From positions 1 to 64,000 of the forward strand of contig CAILYI010000141.1 of the NCBI GenBank assembly GCA_903838415.1: a stretch of DNA of 64,000 nucleotides, read 5' to 3'. A model generated the notes under the pieces. The model ran no database searches. It saw only the letters and a list, made by a program, of their open reading frames with translations, and was not told the origin of the DNA. This DNA is from an uncultured Anaerolineae bacterium (GTDB lineage Bacteria; Chloroflexota; Anaerolineae; Anaerolineales; Villigracilaceae). The position numbers were made by a program, and so were the translations under genes. Below, piece by piece: positions 17,076 through 26,018 of the stretch. Each line of letters opens with the position of its first letter. Positions within the stretch are counted from its first letter, which is position 1.

Positions 17076-18353
17076 ATGTCTGACCTTTACGAACAAAACT
17101 CCTCGCACATGTCACCCGTCTGGTCACGGATTTTCACGATTGAAGCCGAACGCGCTGAAGGTTCGTACATCTACGCCACAGATGGCAAAAAATATCTCGA
17201 TTTCACCTGCGGAATCGGCGTGACAAATACCGGTCACTGCCATCCCAAAGTTGTGGAAGCGATTCGCGCCCAGGCCGGGCTGTTTTTACACGCCCAGACC
17301 AACATTGTCATTCATCAGCCCATGCTGCAGTTGATAGAAGAAGTCCGCAAAATTGTCCCTGCTGAAATTGACGGATTCTTTTTCAGCAATTCTGGCGCGG
17401 AAGCGATTGAAGGCGCCGTCAAGCTGGCGCGTTCGGCCACAGGCCGACACGGCATCATCGTTTTTAGCGGTTCATTCCACGGACGAACTGCCGGAGCGAT
17501 GGCGCTGACCACCTCCAAGACGGGCTACAAGGGCAATTCCCAGCTCATGCCATCTGGTGTTTATGTTGCTCCGTTCCCCTATACTTTCCGGCTCGGGATG
17601 ACGGACGAACAGGCCAGTCAATTTTCGCTGGCTGCGCTGGAAGAACTGTTGATTACTCAGGTCGCCCCGCATGATGTTGCCGCCATTTTGATTGAGCCGG
17701 TGCTCGGTGAGGGCGGTTATGTGGTGCCACCAGCCTCCTTCCTGAAAGGTCTGCGGGCGCTTTGCGATAAACACGGCATCCTGCTTATTTTTGACGAAGT
17801 TCAAAGTGGATTTGGTCGCACCGGAAAATGGTTCGCTATGGAACATTCCGGTGTCGTACCCGATATTATGACCGTTGCCAAGGGAATTGCCTCCGGTATG
17901 CCGCTTTCGGGCATCTTCAGCCGCCTCGATTTGATGAAGAAATGGCCGACCGGTTCGCATGGCGGCACTTACGGCGGCAACCCGGTAGCCATGGCTGCGG
18001 GCGTTGCCACCATCCGTGCCATGCGCGATGAAAAAATGCTCGAAAACGCTACCGCGCGTGGCCTGCAACTGCAAACCGGCTTGCACAAATTCCAGGAAGA
18101 ATTTCAGCAAATTGGCGATGTGCGCGGCCAGGGTTTGATGATTGGTACCGAATTTGTGGACGCCAAGGGCAAGCCCGATAAAGTCTCCGTCAAAGCGGTA
18201 ATTCATGCGGCGGAAGAGCGCGGGCTGCTCCTGCTTTCTTGCGGCACCTACGATAACACGATCCGCTGGATACCGCCGTTGAATGTGACCGCTGAACAGA
18301 TCAATAGCGGTTTGGGTATTTTCGGCGAAGCACTGAAGACCATAAAATCATAA
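17076..18353 (+). CDS. gabT: 4-aminobutyrate aminotransferase-like class-III aminotransferase
   Basis: A 425-residue GabT-type class-III aminotransferase. It shows YLDFTCGIGVTNTGHCHP, FFSNSGAEAIEGAVKLAR, FSGSFHGRTAGAMALT, LIFDEVQSGFGRTGKWF, the Schiff-base lysine K269 in TVAKGIASGMPLS, and GGTYGGNPVAMAA. Length and motif order fit 4-aminobutyrate:2-oxoglutarate aminotransferase, which would take the GABA arising from putrescine to succinate semialdehyde. A 5-aminovalerate or other omega-amino acid substrate cannot be excluded. An AGGAAA site precedes the ATG. The gene ends at a heptamer-repeat hairpin. Confidence 0.82.
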   Translation: MSDLYEQNSSHMSPVWSRIFTIEAERAEGSYIYATDGKKYLDFTCGIGVTNTGHCHPKVVEAIRAQAGLFLHAQTNIVIHQPMLQLIEEVRKIVPAEIDGFFFSNSGAEAIEGAVKLARSATGRHGIIVFSGSFHGRTAGAMALTTSKTGYKGNSQLMPSGVYVAPFPYTFRLGMTDEQASQFSLAALEELLITQVAPHDVAAILIEPVLGEGGYVVPPASFLKGLRALCDKHGILLIFDEVQSGFGRTGKWFAMEHSGVVPDIMTVAKGIASGMPLSGIFSRLDLMKKWPTGSHGGTYGGNPVAMAAGVATIRAMRDEKMLENATARGLQLQTGLHKFQEEFQQIGDVRGQGLMIGTEFVDAKGKPDKVSVKAVIHAAEERGLLLLSCGTYDNTIRWIPPLNVTAEQINSGLGIFGEALKTIKS

Positions 18354-18356
18354 AAC

Positions 18357-18425
18357 CATAAGTCATAGGTCATAGGTCATAAGTCATAGACTGTTGACCT
18401 ACGACCAATGACCTATGACCATTGA
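18357..18425. repeat. Heptamer repeat (TCATAGG/TCATAAG) forming a hairpin
   Basis: Immediately after the gabT-like stop there are four tandem heptamers (TCATAGG, TCATAGG, TCATAAG and a partial TCATAG). After ACTGTT come inverted units of the GACCTAT/GACCTAC/GACCAAT type. The two arms can fold on each other. The next gene starts 12 bp after the repeat. Confidence 0.75.
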
Positions 18426-18437
18426 CAAAAAAATATC

Positions 18438-19790
18438 ATGGATAGAACCCAACTCGAACAACTTTTACGTGCCGAAGAAGAACTTTTTCACAAAACTCAC
18501 CCCAAATCTTACGAGCTCTATCAACGCGCGCGCAAATCCCTGCATGGCGGCGTGCCGATGTTGTGGATGATCCGCTGGGCTGGATCATTTCCGGTCTTTG
18601 TGCAAGCGGCCAAGGGCGCGCACTTCACCGATGTCGATGGCAATAACTATATTGACTTTTGTCTCGGTGATACTGGCGCGATGACTGGCCATAGCCCTGA
18701 ACCCACCGTCGAAGCCATCAAGAAGCAACTCGACAAGGGCATCACGCTCATGCTGCCCTTTGAAGATATCATCGCGGTTGGCGAAGAGCTTCAGCGCCGG
18801 TTTGGTCTGCCATTCTGGCAGTTTGCCCTGACTGCCACTGACGCCAATCGCTTTGCCTTGCGCATGGCGCGCATGATTACCGGTCGACCGAAGGTGCTGG
18901 TTTTTAATTATTGCTATCACGGCTCGGTGGACGAAACCTTCATTGTCATGGATGAGGAAGGTACGCCGATTTCGCGCCCCAATAACATCGGCCCGCAGAT
19001 TAATCCGATCTACACCACCAAAGTGATTGAATTTAATGACATCGCTGCGCTGGAGACCGTGCTGGCTGCCAGGGATGTGGCTGCCGTTTTGGCGGAACCC
19101 GTCATGACGAATATCGGCATCATTCACCCGCAGCCTGGCTACCATGACGAATTGCGGAAACTGACCCGCAAGTACGGTACCCTGCTCATCATTGATGAGA
19201 CTCACACAATTTGTGCAGGACCGGGCGGTTATACCGCCGCTCATGGCCTGGAGCCGGATATTTTAACGCTCGGAAAGCCGATCGCAGGCGGCGTCCCCGC
19301 ATCAATTTATGGATTTACCCAGGAAGTTGCTGACCGTTTTGATGCCATGCTCGTCAAGGTTGACTCTGACGTGGGCGGAATCGGCGGGACTCTGGCTGGG
19401 AATGCCCTGTCCATAGCGGCGATGAAGGCCACGTTCGAGCAGGTTTTAACCCCCGCTTTCTACGAGAAGGCTTTCCGGCTGCAGGAGAAATTTACCGCCG
19501 GAGTCGAATCCGTCATCCAGGAATTTAATTTGCCCTGGATCGTCAAATGCCTCGGCAACCGTTCCGAATACTGGTTTCGCCCCAAGCCGCCCAAGAATGG
19601 CGGCGAAGCGGCGGCAGCCATCGATCATGAACTTGACCGGTACATGCATCTTTACGCGCTCAATCGCGGCATCCTGATGACGCCTTTTCACAACATGGCG
19701 TTGATTTCCCCTGAAACCACGGAAGTGGATGTGGATTATCATACCCAGGTCTTTCGTGATGCGGTGAAAAGTCTGGCTGGCGTTTTGTAG
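18438..19790 (+). CDS. Class-III aminotransferase, HemL-like (second copy)
   Basis: A 450-residue PLP enzyme of the glutamate-1-semialdehyde aminomutase-like group. Landmarks are DVDGNNYIDFCLGDTGAMTGHSP, the NYCYHGSVDE loop, VLAEPVMTNIGIIHPQPGYH, LLIIDETHTICAGPGG with the cofactor aspartate, and the Schiff-base lysine K280 in TLGKPIAGGVPASIYG. It lacks the usual SGTEA phosphate-cup wording, having TATDANRFALRMAR instead, so it belongs to a diverged transaminase branch, not haem synthesis. The N-terminus is longer than in the copy at 1276. The substrate is unknown. It is the last plus-strand gene before a convergent terminator. Confidence 0.8.
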   Translation: MDRTQLEQLLRAEEELFHKTHPKSYELYQRARKSLHGGVPMLWMIRWAGSFPVFVQAAKGAHFTDVDGNNYIDFCLGDTGAMTGHSPEPTVEAIKKQLDKGITLMLPFEDIIAVGEELQRRFGLPFWQFALTATDANRFALRMARMITGRPKVLVFNYCYHGSVDETFIVMDEEGTPISRPNNIGPQINPIYTTKVIEFNDIAALETVLAARDVAAVLAEPVMTNIGIIHPQPGYHDELRKLTRKYGTLLIIDETHTICAGPGGYTAAHGLEPDILTLGKPIAGGVPASIYGFTQEVADRFDAMLVKVDSDVGGIGGTLAGNALSIAAMKATFEQVLTPAFYEKAFRLQEKFTAGVESVIQEFNLPWIVKCLGNRSEYWFRPKPPKNGGEAAAAIDHELDRYMHLYALNRGILMTPFHNMALISPETTEVDVDYHTQVFRDAVKSLAGVL

Positions 19791-19815
19791 CGTAACGGTG
19801 GGCATTGGACATAAC

Positions 19816-19848
19816 AAAAACTGTCGATCATTAGATCGCCAGTTTTTT
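19816..19848. terminator. Bidirectional terminator between convergent blocks
   Basis: AAAAACTG-t-CGATC pairs with GATCG-c-CAGTTTTT around an ATTA loop, with an A-run on one side and T6 on the other. It separates the plus-strand amine island from the minus-strand cation island. Confidence 0.75.
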
Positions 19849-19866
19849 GAGCTTTAATCAACGGAC

Positions 19867-20556
19867 TTATTTTCGTTCAACAGGCCGGGGAGGCGCCAGC
19901 AGGGACGCGAAATCGGAAAGGCTAGAAGCATGGACAAGCGCCAGCACCTCGTCGTTGGCTTCGAGCCCGAGAGTTCCGCGTGGAATGAATAATTGGTGAT
20001 TGCGAATGATCGCAACGATGGTACATTCTTCGGGCAGATCGATATCCTTGAGTTGTTTCCCGCAGGCTCGCGCGGTGGGATAGACTTTTTCTTCTACCAG
20101 TGAGTATTCGCCGCGCTTGAGCTTCAGCAGGGTAATCATATCGCCCAGGGACATTTCCTCGGCGACGAGGTGGGCCAGGATATCCGCCTGATTCAGGGCA
20201 ACATCCACGCCCATGTCCTTGGTGAAAAGCCAGGCGTTTTTGGGGTTGTTGACGCGGGCAATAACGCGTGGAACATTGAACTCAAACCGTGCCAGCGATG
20301 TAATGACCAGGTTGGTCTCGTCACTGCCGGTCACCGCCGCTAAAACGAGGGCTTTATCAACCCCGGCTTTTTCCAACACGCTTGGGGAGCTGCCATCTCC
20401 AGCGATGATGACCTCAGGGGGAAGTTCCTTGCGAAGTTTTTCAAGCAACGCAGGTCGTTCTTCAATAATGCGAACGACATGTTTGCCATTGTCAGCCAAG
20501 AGTATTTTGGCCAAATGCGACCCGGTATTGCCACCGCCAACGATAATTACATACAT
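19867..20556 (-). CDS. RCK (TrkA-type) NAD-binding regulatory protein
   Basis: A 229-residue cytosolic protein. TrkA-N Rossmann domain at residues 1-120 (VIIVGGGNTGSHLA, then the acidic RIIEERP strand end), followed by a TrkA-C domain at about 140-220 (EECTIVAIIRNHQLFIPRG, then LEANDEVLALV). Such proteins form rings that gate potassium channels or transporters according to NAD(H) or ATP/ADP and, in some branches, c-di-AMP. The start at 20556 has an AGGAGGTCACC site; an upstream extension has none. It is the second of two adjacent RCK genes, 10 bp apart. No TrkH/KtrB membrane subunit is in the window. Confidence 0.88.
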   Translation of the reverse strand: MYVIIVGGGNTGSHLAKILLADNGKHVVRIIEERPALLEKLRKELPPEVIIAGDGSSPSVLEKAGVDKALVLAAVTGSDETNLVITSLARFEFNVPRVIARVNNPKNAWLFTKDMGVDVALNQADILAHLVAEEMSLGDMITLLKLKRGEYSLVEEKVYPTARACGKQLKDIDLPEECTIVAIIRNHQLFIPRGTLGLEANDEVLALVHASSLSDFASLLAPPRPVERK

Positions 20557-20566
20557 GGTGACCTCC

Positions 20567-21217
20567 TCATAATCCCAGCATTTGTTGCAGGCGTGGTAGT
20601 GCGGATGATAGTACTGCGAGATGAAGGATATCGCCTTCACGGAATTCAGTTCCAGTGGATGGCAGGAATGCTTTTTCGCCACGAGTGATGCAAACGATAT
20701 TGAATTCACCCGGTACGGCTAAATCCCGGACGGTTCGACCGGCCAGGCTGTAGGGGACTTCAGCCGCAACCAGGGAAACTTCACCGTGTCCGAAGTTATG
20801 GGTCACATCCAGATCTGAATGTGTGACCAATTTATAAATACGTTCCGCGCCCATGGTGGTGGTGGAAATGGTTTTCAGGCCCAGGCGTTGATAAATTTCA
20901 GCCCGGCGCGGGTCGAACAGGCGCGCCACCACTCGGGGAACTTTGAAAATATTTTTGGCGATACGCGCGCCGACAATATTGGCGTTATCAGTGGAACTCG
21001 CCGCGATAAAGGCGTCAGCGTGCGTGATTCCGGCTTCTTTCAGGATGTGTTCATCAAAGCCCAAACCATTGACGACGCGGCCCTTGAAGCCTGGGCCGAG
21101 CCTTGTAGTGGCGTCGAGATCGAGGTGGTCAATTACGGTAACATCATGGCCCTGTTCAGCCAGTAGCAGGCTGACCTGGGAGCCAACCCGTCCACAACCC
21201 ATAACGATAATTTTCAT
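20567..21217 (-). CDS. RCK (TrkA-type) NAD-binding regulatory protein (second copy)
   Basis: A 216-residue protein with a TrkA-N Rossmann fold (KIIVMGCGRVGSQVSLLLAEQGHDVTVID, about residues 2-30) and a TrkA-C domain from about residue 135 (EVPYSLAGRTVRDLAVPGEFNIVCITR). It differs from its neighbour, so the pair could assemble as a heteromer as in some Trk/Ktr systems. The ATG at 21217 follows a GGAGG site. It starts 14 bp downstream of the P-type ATPase stop, so it is probably cotranscribed with it. Confidence 0.88.
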   Translation of the reverse strand: MKIIVMGCGRVGSQVSLLLAEQGHDVTVIDHLDLDATTRLGPGFKGRVVNGLGFDEHILKEAGITHADAFIAASSTDNANIVGARIAKNIFKVPRVVARLFDPRRAEIYQRLGLKTISTTTMGAERIYKLVTHSDLDVTHNFGHGEVSLVAAEVPYSLAGRTVRDLAVPGEFNIVCITRGEKAFLPSTGTEFREGDILHLAVLSSALPRLQQMLGL

Positions 21218-21231
21218 TGTACCGTCCTCCT

Positions 21232-24036
21232 TTATGAATTGGTTTGATGTGCGCGGGAGCCCATTCTGCGCACAAACTGTTTGCGAAGCCATTCCAGGCT
21301 GTAGATGATGAGAGGAAAGAAGAGCAACCCCACCCAGTAGCGGTAAGGAATAAAGACATGCTCGAAGCTTTTCGCCAGAAATTCATAGTTGATGATCGAC
21401 CAGATGCCAATTAATTCAACCAAAACCCCGAACAGGAGATAATGATTGCTGACCCATCCAAGACGCGTATTGCGTGATTTTTCGGAGCGACAGGCAAAGG
21501 CATTTCCGACCTGCGCAAGAACCACTCCGGCGTGAAAAACTGTCACTGCCATGCTGTGGACCTGCGGTTCGGAAAGAACCAACGCGAAAAATGGCGGGAA
21601 CGGCAAAGGTGGAATTGGCAGATGCAGCAAATTCCAATTGCCGGAAAACAGGTAAACTGAGAAAAACCCGATGTAACAAAGCACCGCTTCAATCATCCCC
21701 AGCCAAAGGAAAGCGCGCCTGAGCAGGCCGGTGTCGAGCAGTTTCGTTCCGCGTGGCCGTGGCGGATGAGTCATCACATCCGGTTCAGGCTTTTCCATAC
21801 CGAGCGCCAGTGCCGGGAGCAGATCGGTACCCAGGTCAATCGCGATAATTTGACGGACTTTCAGCGCTAGCGGAATTTGCGTGAAGCTGGCAGTTACCAC
21901 GAAAGGCATGATCTCTGGCACATTACTGGAAAAAATATATGTAATAAATTTACGGATATTATCAAAGATGGCGCGGCCTTCTTCAATGGCGGAGACGATT
22001 GCGCCGAAGTTGTCATTGGTCAGGATGATATCCGCTGCTTCTTTGGCCACATCCGTGCCGACGATGCCCATCGCCACCCCGACATCTGCTTTGCGCAGTG
22101 CGGGAGCGTCATTCACGCCATCGCCAGTGACCGCAACCACATCGCCGCGTGCCTGGAAAGCCGCCACCAGGCGCATCTTGTGCTCCGGAGCCATGCGAGC
22201 CAGTAGAACTTCGTGATCGAGGGCTTTTTGTAGGTCAATATCGCCCATTTCGTCGAGTTCAGCCCCGGTAATAATGCGTGGATTGGGTGTTGAGAGCATG
22301 CCCACGCGCCGCGCCAGCGATTCGGCTGTCAGACCGTAATCTCCGGTAATCATGACAATGCGGATGCCCGCCTGGCGGCAAATCTTGATGGCCGCTTCCA
22401 CTTCCGGGCGGGGAGGATCCATCATGGCGACCAGCCCCAGGAAAGTCAAATCTCTTTCGATCTCTTCAGCCGCATACGGGCCAGATTTGATCGGAAGTTC
22501 GCGCCGTGCTACTGCCAGTACACGCAGGGCATTGCGGGCATAATCATCATTGGCAGCCATGATTTCAGCCCGCAGACGGTTGTCAAGCGGCACCACCTGG
22601 TCATCCAGCTGGATGCTTGTGCATAATTGCAATACTTCGCGCGGCGCACCTTTTACGAAGGCAATTTCCTTCTGTAATTCCCTGTGGATGGTGGTCATCC
22701 GTTTACGGCGCGCGTCGAAAGGAATTTCATGCACCCGCGGATAAAGAATCCCGAGCGCTTTTTCATTGACCTGAGCCTTGAGCGCAGCCACCTTCATGGC
22801 GGCTTCGGTCTGGTCGCCCAGGCTGCTCCAATTCGGGTTTTCCATGGTTGGCGGATTCAGGCGCGCATTGTTGCAGCAGCTTGATGCCTCCATCAGCGCC
22901 AGCAGGCTCTCTTCCCAGGGCTGGTTCGTGGGGGATGGCGAGAACGTCCCTTTAGGATCGTAGCCGACGCCCGAAAGTTTGACCTTTTGCTGCGAAACCC
23001 AGATTTCTTTGACCGTCATCTGGTTTTGGGTGAGTGTGCCGCTTTTGTCGGTGCAAATCACTGAAACCGTGCCGAGCGTTTCAACGATGGCTAACTTTTT
23101 CGCCAGTACGCCTTTCAGCGCCAGGCGCTGGACGGCGGCAGCCAGTGAAAGTGTCAAGGTGGCGGGCAGGCCTTCCGGAATGGCCGCCACGATGATGCCC
23201 AACGTGAACAGCAGCAGTTTGTTGACGGTCAGACCGATATTGGTGGTTATTCCCACCGCAAAGACGATTGCGCCGACGCCAAAAGCCACAAAAGTGATGA
23301 CCTTGGTGACTACTTTGAGCTCTTTTTGGAAAGGGCTGGGTTCTTGTTCGATGGATTGTGTCAGGTGCGCGATTCGGCCAAACTGTGTCAGCATCCCGGT
23401 ATCGTAAGCGACTGCCCGCCCGGTACCAGATGCGACGGATGTTCCAGCAAAAATCAGGTTGGGCTGCTCCAATTCGCTGATGCCCTGCTGATAGGAGGCA
23501 TCAGCCACCTTGCGAGCGGGAACGGCTTCACCCGTCAGCGTGGAATTGTTCGTGCGCAGGCCGTATTCTTCCACCACGCGGGCATCCGCCGCGATATTAT
23601 CGCCTTCTTCGAGGATCAAAATATCGCCCGGAACAACGTCTTTTGCTGGGATATGCTCATCCTTGCCATCCCGCAAGATATGAGCATAGGCTGGGAGAAC
23701 TTCCTGAAGTTTTTCAACCGCTTTTTCAGCACGGTATTCACGCCAAAACGCGAAAAAAGTATTCGCCAGCGTTAGGGTGATAATGACCAGGCCGAGTACA
23801 AAATCCAAACCCACGAAAGCCAGAATTGCCGCCAGAATGAGAATCCCGGCCTGCGGGTGCATGAAGTTCTGAATCAGGCGGATCCAATAAGGTTCCTTGT
23901 GCTGCTCAGACAGGCGGTTTTCCCCGTACAGCGATTTGCGCGCCTCTGCTTCGGCGTTGGATAGCCCTTCAGGCGCTGTTTCCAGCGCCTTGTAAACTTC
24001 CTGTATGCGTAGACTGTAAATTGGTTCAGAAGCCAT
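21232..24036 (-). CDS. Cation-transporting P-type ATPase (P2 type, Na,K/Ca-like)
   Basis: A 934-residue P-type ATPase with an N-terminal cation-ATPase segment (LSNAEAEARKSLYGENRL), the actuator TGE (168-170), PEGLP in TM4 (287-291), phosphorylation site D330-K-S-G-T-L-T and hinge TGDGVNDAPALRKADVGVAMG. TM5-TM6 reads NVPEIMPF and then IDLGTDLLPALALGMEKPEPDVM, wording close to animal Na,K-ATPase and distinct from KdpB or heavy-metal pumps. The phosphorylation motif has serine (DKSGTLT) where nearly all family members have threonine. It is in line with two RCK proteins and two KUP/KimA-like permeases, suggesting Na+, K+ or Ca2+ transport; the ion is not determined. Confidence 0.9.
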   Translation of the reverse strand: MASEPIYSLRIQEVYKALETAPEGLSNAEAEARKSLYGENRLSEQHKEPYWIRLIQNFMHPQAGILILAAILAFVGLDFVLGLVIITLTLANTFFAFWREYRAEKAVEKLQEVLPAYAHILRDGKDEHIPAKDVVPGDILILEEGDNIAADARVVEEYGLRTNNSTLTGEAVPARKVADASYQQGISELEQPNLIFAGTSVASGTGRAVAYDTGMLTQFGRIAHLTQSIEQEPSPFQKELKVVTKVITFVAFGVGAIVFAVGITTNIGLTVNKLLLFTLGIIVAAIPEGLPATLTLSLAAAVQRLALKGVLAKKLAIVETLGTVSVICTDKSGTLTQNQMTVKEIWVSQQKVKLSGVGYDPKGTFSPSPTNQPWEESLLALMEASSCCNNARLNPPTMENPNWSSLGDQTEAAMKVAALKAQVNEKALGILYPRVHEIPFDARRKRMTTIHRELQKEIAFVKGAPREVLQLCTSIQLDDQVVPLDNRLRAEIMAANDDYARNALRVLAVARRELPIKSGPYAAEEIERDLTFLGLVAMMDPPRPEVEAAIKICRQAGIRIVMITGDYGLTAESLARRVGMLSTPNPRIITGAELDEMGDIDLQKALDHEVLLARMAPEHKMRLVAAFQARGDVVAVTGDGVNDAPALRKADVGVAMGIVGTDVAKEAADIILTNDNFGAIVSAIEEGRAIFDNIRKFITYIFSSNVPEIMPFVVTASFTQIPLALKVRQIIAIDLGTDLLPALALGMEKPEPDVMTHPPRPRGTKLLDTGLLRRAFLWLGMIEAVLCYIGFFSVYLFSGNWNLLHLPIPPLPFPPFFALVLSEPQVHSMAVTVFHAGVVLAQVGNAFACRSEKSRNTRLGWVSNHYLLFGVLVELIGIWSIINYEFLAKSFEHVFIPYRYWVGLLFFPLIIYSLEWLRKQFVRRMGSRAHQTNS

Positions 24037-24049
24037 AAAGATTGATGAT

Positions 24050-24076
24050 AAGCGGGAGACGTTTTGTCTCCCGCTT
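24050..24076. other. Hairpin between a permease and the P-type ATPase
   Basis: AAGCGGGAGAC (24050-24060) pairs perfectly with GTCTCCCGCTT (24066-24076) in the 45-bp gap. There is little T-run on the minus strand, so partial termination or processing is more likely than full stop. Confidence 0.5.
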
Positions 24077-24081
24077 TGAAT

Positions 24082-25902
24082 TTATTCTTTCTCGTCGCCG
24101 GGCGCTGTTTCTTTGGGTGCGCCGCCCAGCTTGGGCTCGGGTTTGGGTTGGTTGTCCAGATATTTTTCGATAAAGGAAGTATTGTGATCATAGTGCAGGG
24201 CGTCTTCAAAATCTCCTGCAACGGCGGGCGGTTCAAAGCGCATTGGTCGGCGCACTCCAAATAATTCCCAAAAACGCGATACTGCCACCAGCAATTGGAA
24301 GCGGTATTCTTGCACGCGCAGCGACTGCCATTCAACGATATTGCCCATCGCGCCTTCCACGCGAGATTTATCGCGGATAATGCGGCGAATATCCTCTGGA
24401 TTGCGGTAACCAATCGGCGAGATGAGCAAGGCATGGGCCATTAGCACGAGCAAGGAGAGTGAGATTAATACCACCCAGCCACCTTCCTCCCACTTACCGA
24501 CAATCTGTCCAACGAAAACCAAACCCGCAAGTGCGGATGCCAAAGTTGCTCCGAAAACTCCCCAAGTGCGCGCGGCACCGGTGAGATGTTGTTTGATGTG
24601 TGAGCGGATGGCAAGTCCCATAGCCATAATGGGCATAAATACACCCACCCCGTAATAGGGCACCGCCAAACCGGTTTTTCCCCGTACCAGGAATTGGATC
24701 AAAATCGCAGCGAGCACGGCGGCTGTCACCGGGCGGGTGAAAGTTCCCTTGGGGTTGCGATAAACGACTATTTCAGGAATTTCCCCGATTGCAACATTGC
24801 GCCAGGCCATCGCTTGTAAATCTTGGTAAGCAGTCATCGACGCGGCAGCCAGCAGAGCTACAGCGAGAATTTGATATGCCCAGTACAGGATATTTCCGCT
24901 TGGAATTTGCCCGAAACCGATGAAAGCCAGGTTCCCGACAAGTGACCTTCCTAGCGTTCCGTCAAACACATTGAAATGGATGGCAAAATAAGAAAGCAAT
25001 AAAGTAGTCACGCCGCCATAAAATAAAAACGTCGTTTGTACTACGCGCCCGATCCCAGATTTTCCGCTATAAAAATGCCACAACCAGTTTAATTGTTGCA
25101 TGTGTTTCTTTCCCCATTTGACAAAAGGCGCATCGTCTTCAATCACGAATTGTAGACCGTTTGACATGGCTTCCAGGCCGCTTAATGCAACCAAACCCTT
25201 CATCGATGCGGTCAGCATATGATAAAGCGCTTGCGCGAGTGTTGTAGCTTCAACCGGGTCTGTATATGCTACGGCTGCCACTCCCTTTGCTTTTGCGACA
25301 AAAAGCCCGATAGCCATTACCACCGTCATCAAAATGAAGACGCCCAGCATGGTAAAAACAATTTGCGCAGATTCGCCTCGTCCGCGGATGGTAAGGTACC
25401 AGGTAATCCCTGCGAGTGTAGCCCCGATCAAAAAATGCCAGAACCAGTGAATTCCATAGGAATTTGTGATCGAAAGTAACTGGTCAACGCCCGAAAGTGT
25501 TGAGACAACAATTGTAAAGATATAATCTTGAATGAGAACAACAGCCACAATCAAGCTTAGTGATGGCCCCAAATAGCGCATGGCGGCGGTAAAAGAACCA
25601 CCGCCCTCGTTGAAAACACCCAGAGAATACATATATAAAGCGCCAAATATGATATTTGCCAGGCTGATAAACGCCACCGCTATGAAGGCTTTGTCCTGCA
25701 GACCGTACGGATGCAAAGCACTCATCATTTCGCCGGTGGCATAGAAATAAGACGTGAAATAATCTACGCCAAAAAGGGCGATTGCCGCCAGAAGTCCTAC
25801 CTGTCCTGCGCCATGAATATGAGCATCTTCCTGGTTTTCACGTGGCGCGATTCGATAAGCGATATAAACAAAAGCAACGAGGAGCAGAATAGGAAACAGC
25901 AT
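24082..25902 (-). CDS. KUP/KimA-like APC-superfamily permease, probable potassium importer (copy 1)
   Basis: A 606-residue membrane protein with about twelve to thirteen hydrophobic segments. The core resembles KimA/YdaO-type proteins: GVDYFTSYFYATGEMMSALHP, NEGGGSFTAAMRYLG, IQDYIFTIVVSTLSGVDQLLS, KGLVALSGLEAMSNG and VPYYGVGVFMPIMAMGLAIR. It has one extra hydrophobic segment at the N-terminus and a short proline-rich tail instead of a long cytoplasmic domain. KimA imports potassium with protons; the assignment here rests on fold resemblance and on neighbouring RCK and KdpDE-like genes, so an amino acid substrate remains possible. A TGAGGATATGCC site precedes the ATG. Copy 2 is at 27208. Confidence 0.68.
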   Translation of the reverse strand: MLFPILLLVAFVYIAYRIAPRENQEDAHIHGAGQVGLLAAIALFGVDYFTSYFYATGEMMSALHPYGLQDKAFIAVAFISLANIIFGALYMYSLGVFNEGGGSFTAAMRYLGPSLSLIVAVVLIQDYIFTIVVSTLSGVDQLLSITNSYGIHWFWHFLIGATLAGITWYLTIRGRGESAQIVFTMLGVFILMTVVMAIGLFVAKAKGVAAVAYTDPVEATTLAQALYHMLTASMKGLVALSGLEAMSNGLQFVIEDDAPFVKWGKKHMQQLNWLWHFYSGKSGIGRVVQTTFLFYGGVTTLLLSYFAIHFNVFDGTLGRSLVGNLAFIGFGQIPSGNILYWAYQILAVALLAAASMTAYQDLQAMAWRNVAIGEIPEIVVYRNPKGTFTRPVTAAVLAAILIQFLVRGKTGLAVPYYGVGVFMPIMAMGLAIRSHIKQHLTGAARTWGVFGATLASALAGLVFVGQIVGKWEEGGWVVLISLSLLVLMAHALLISPIGYRNPEDIRRIIRDKSRVEGAMGNIVEWQSLRVQEYRFQLLVAVSRFWELFGVRRPMRFEPPAVAGDFEDALHYDHNTSFIEKYLDNQPKPEPKLGGAPKETAPGDEKE

Positions 25903-26018
25903 GGCATATCCTCAGAATTAAATTAATTCACCGTGAATCAATGAGAAAAAATCATGCGAAACGTAAATCAACCGACGATTCGCACCCAAATATCCCTATA
26001 ATTCCCGGTGATTTGAAA

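Noticed and set aside
17472-18206. 244-codon minus-strand open frame
   Set aside because: Antisense shadow of the GabT-like gene; composition typical of reverse-frame translation.
18357-18425. Possible CRISPR or phage attachment site
   Set aside because: Units are 7 bp, tandem without spacers, and no cas, integrase or tRNA gene is near.
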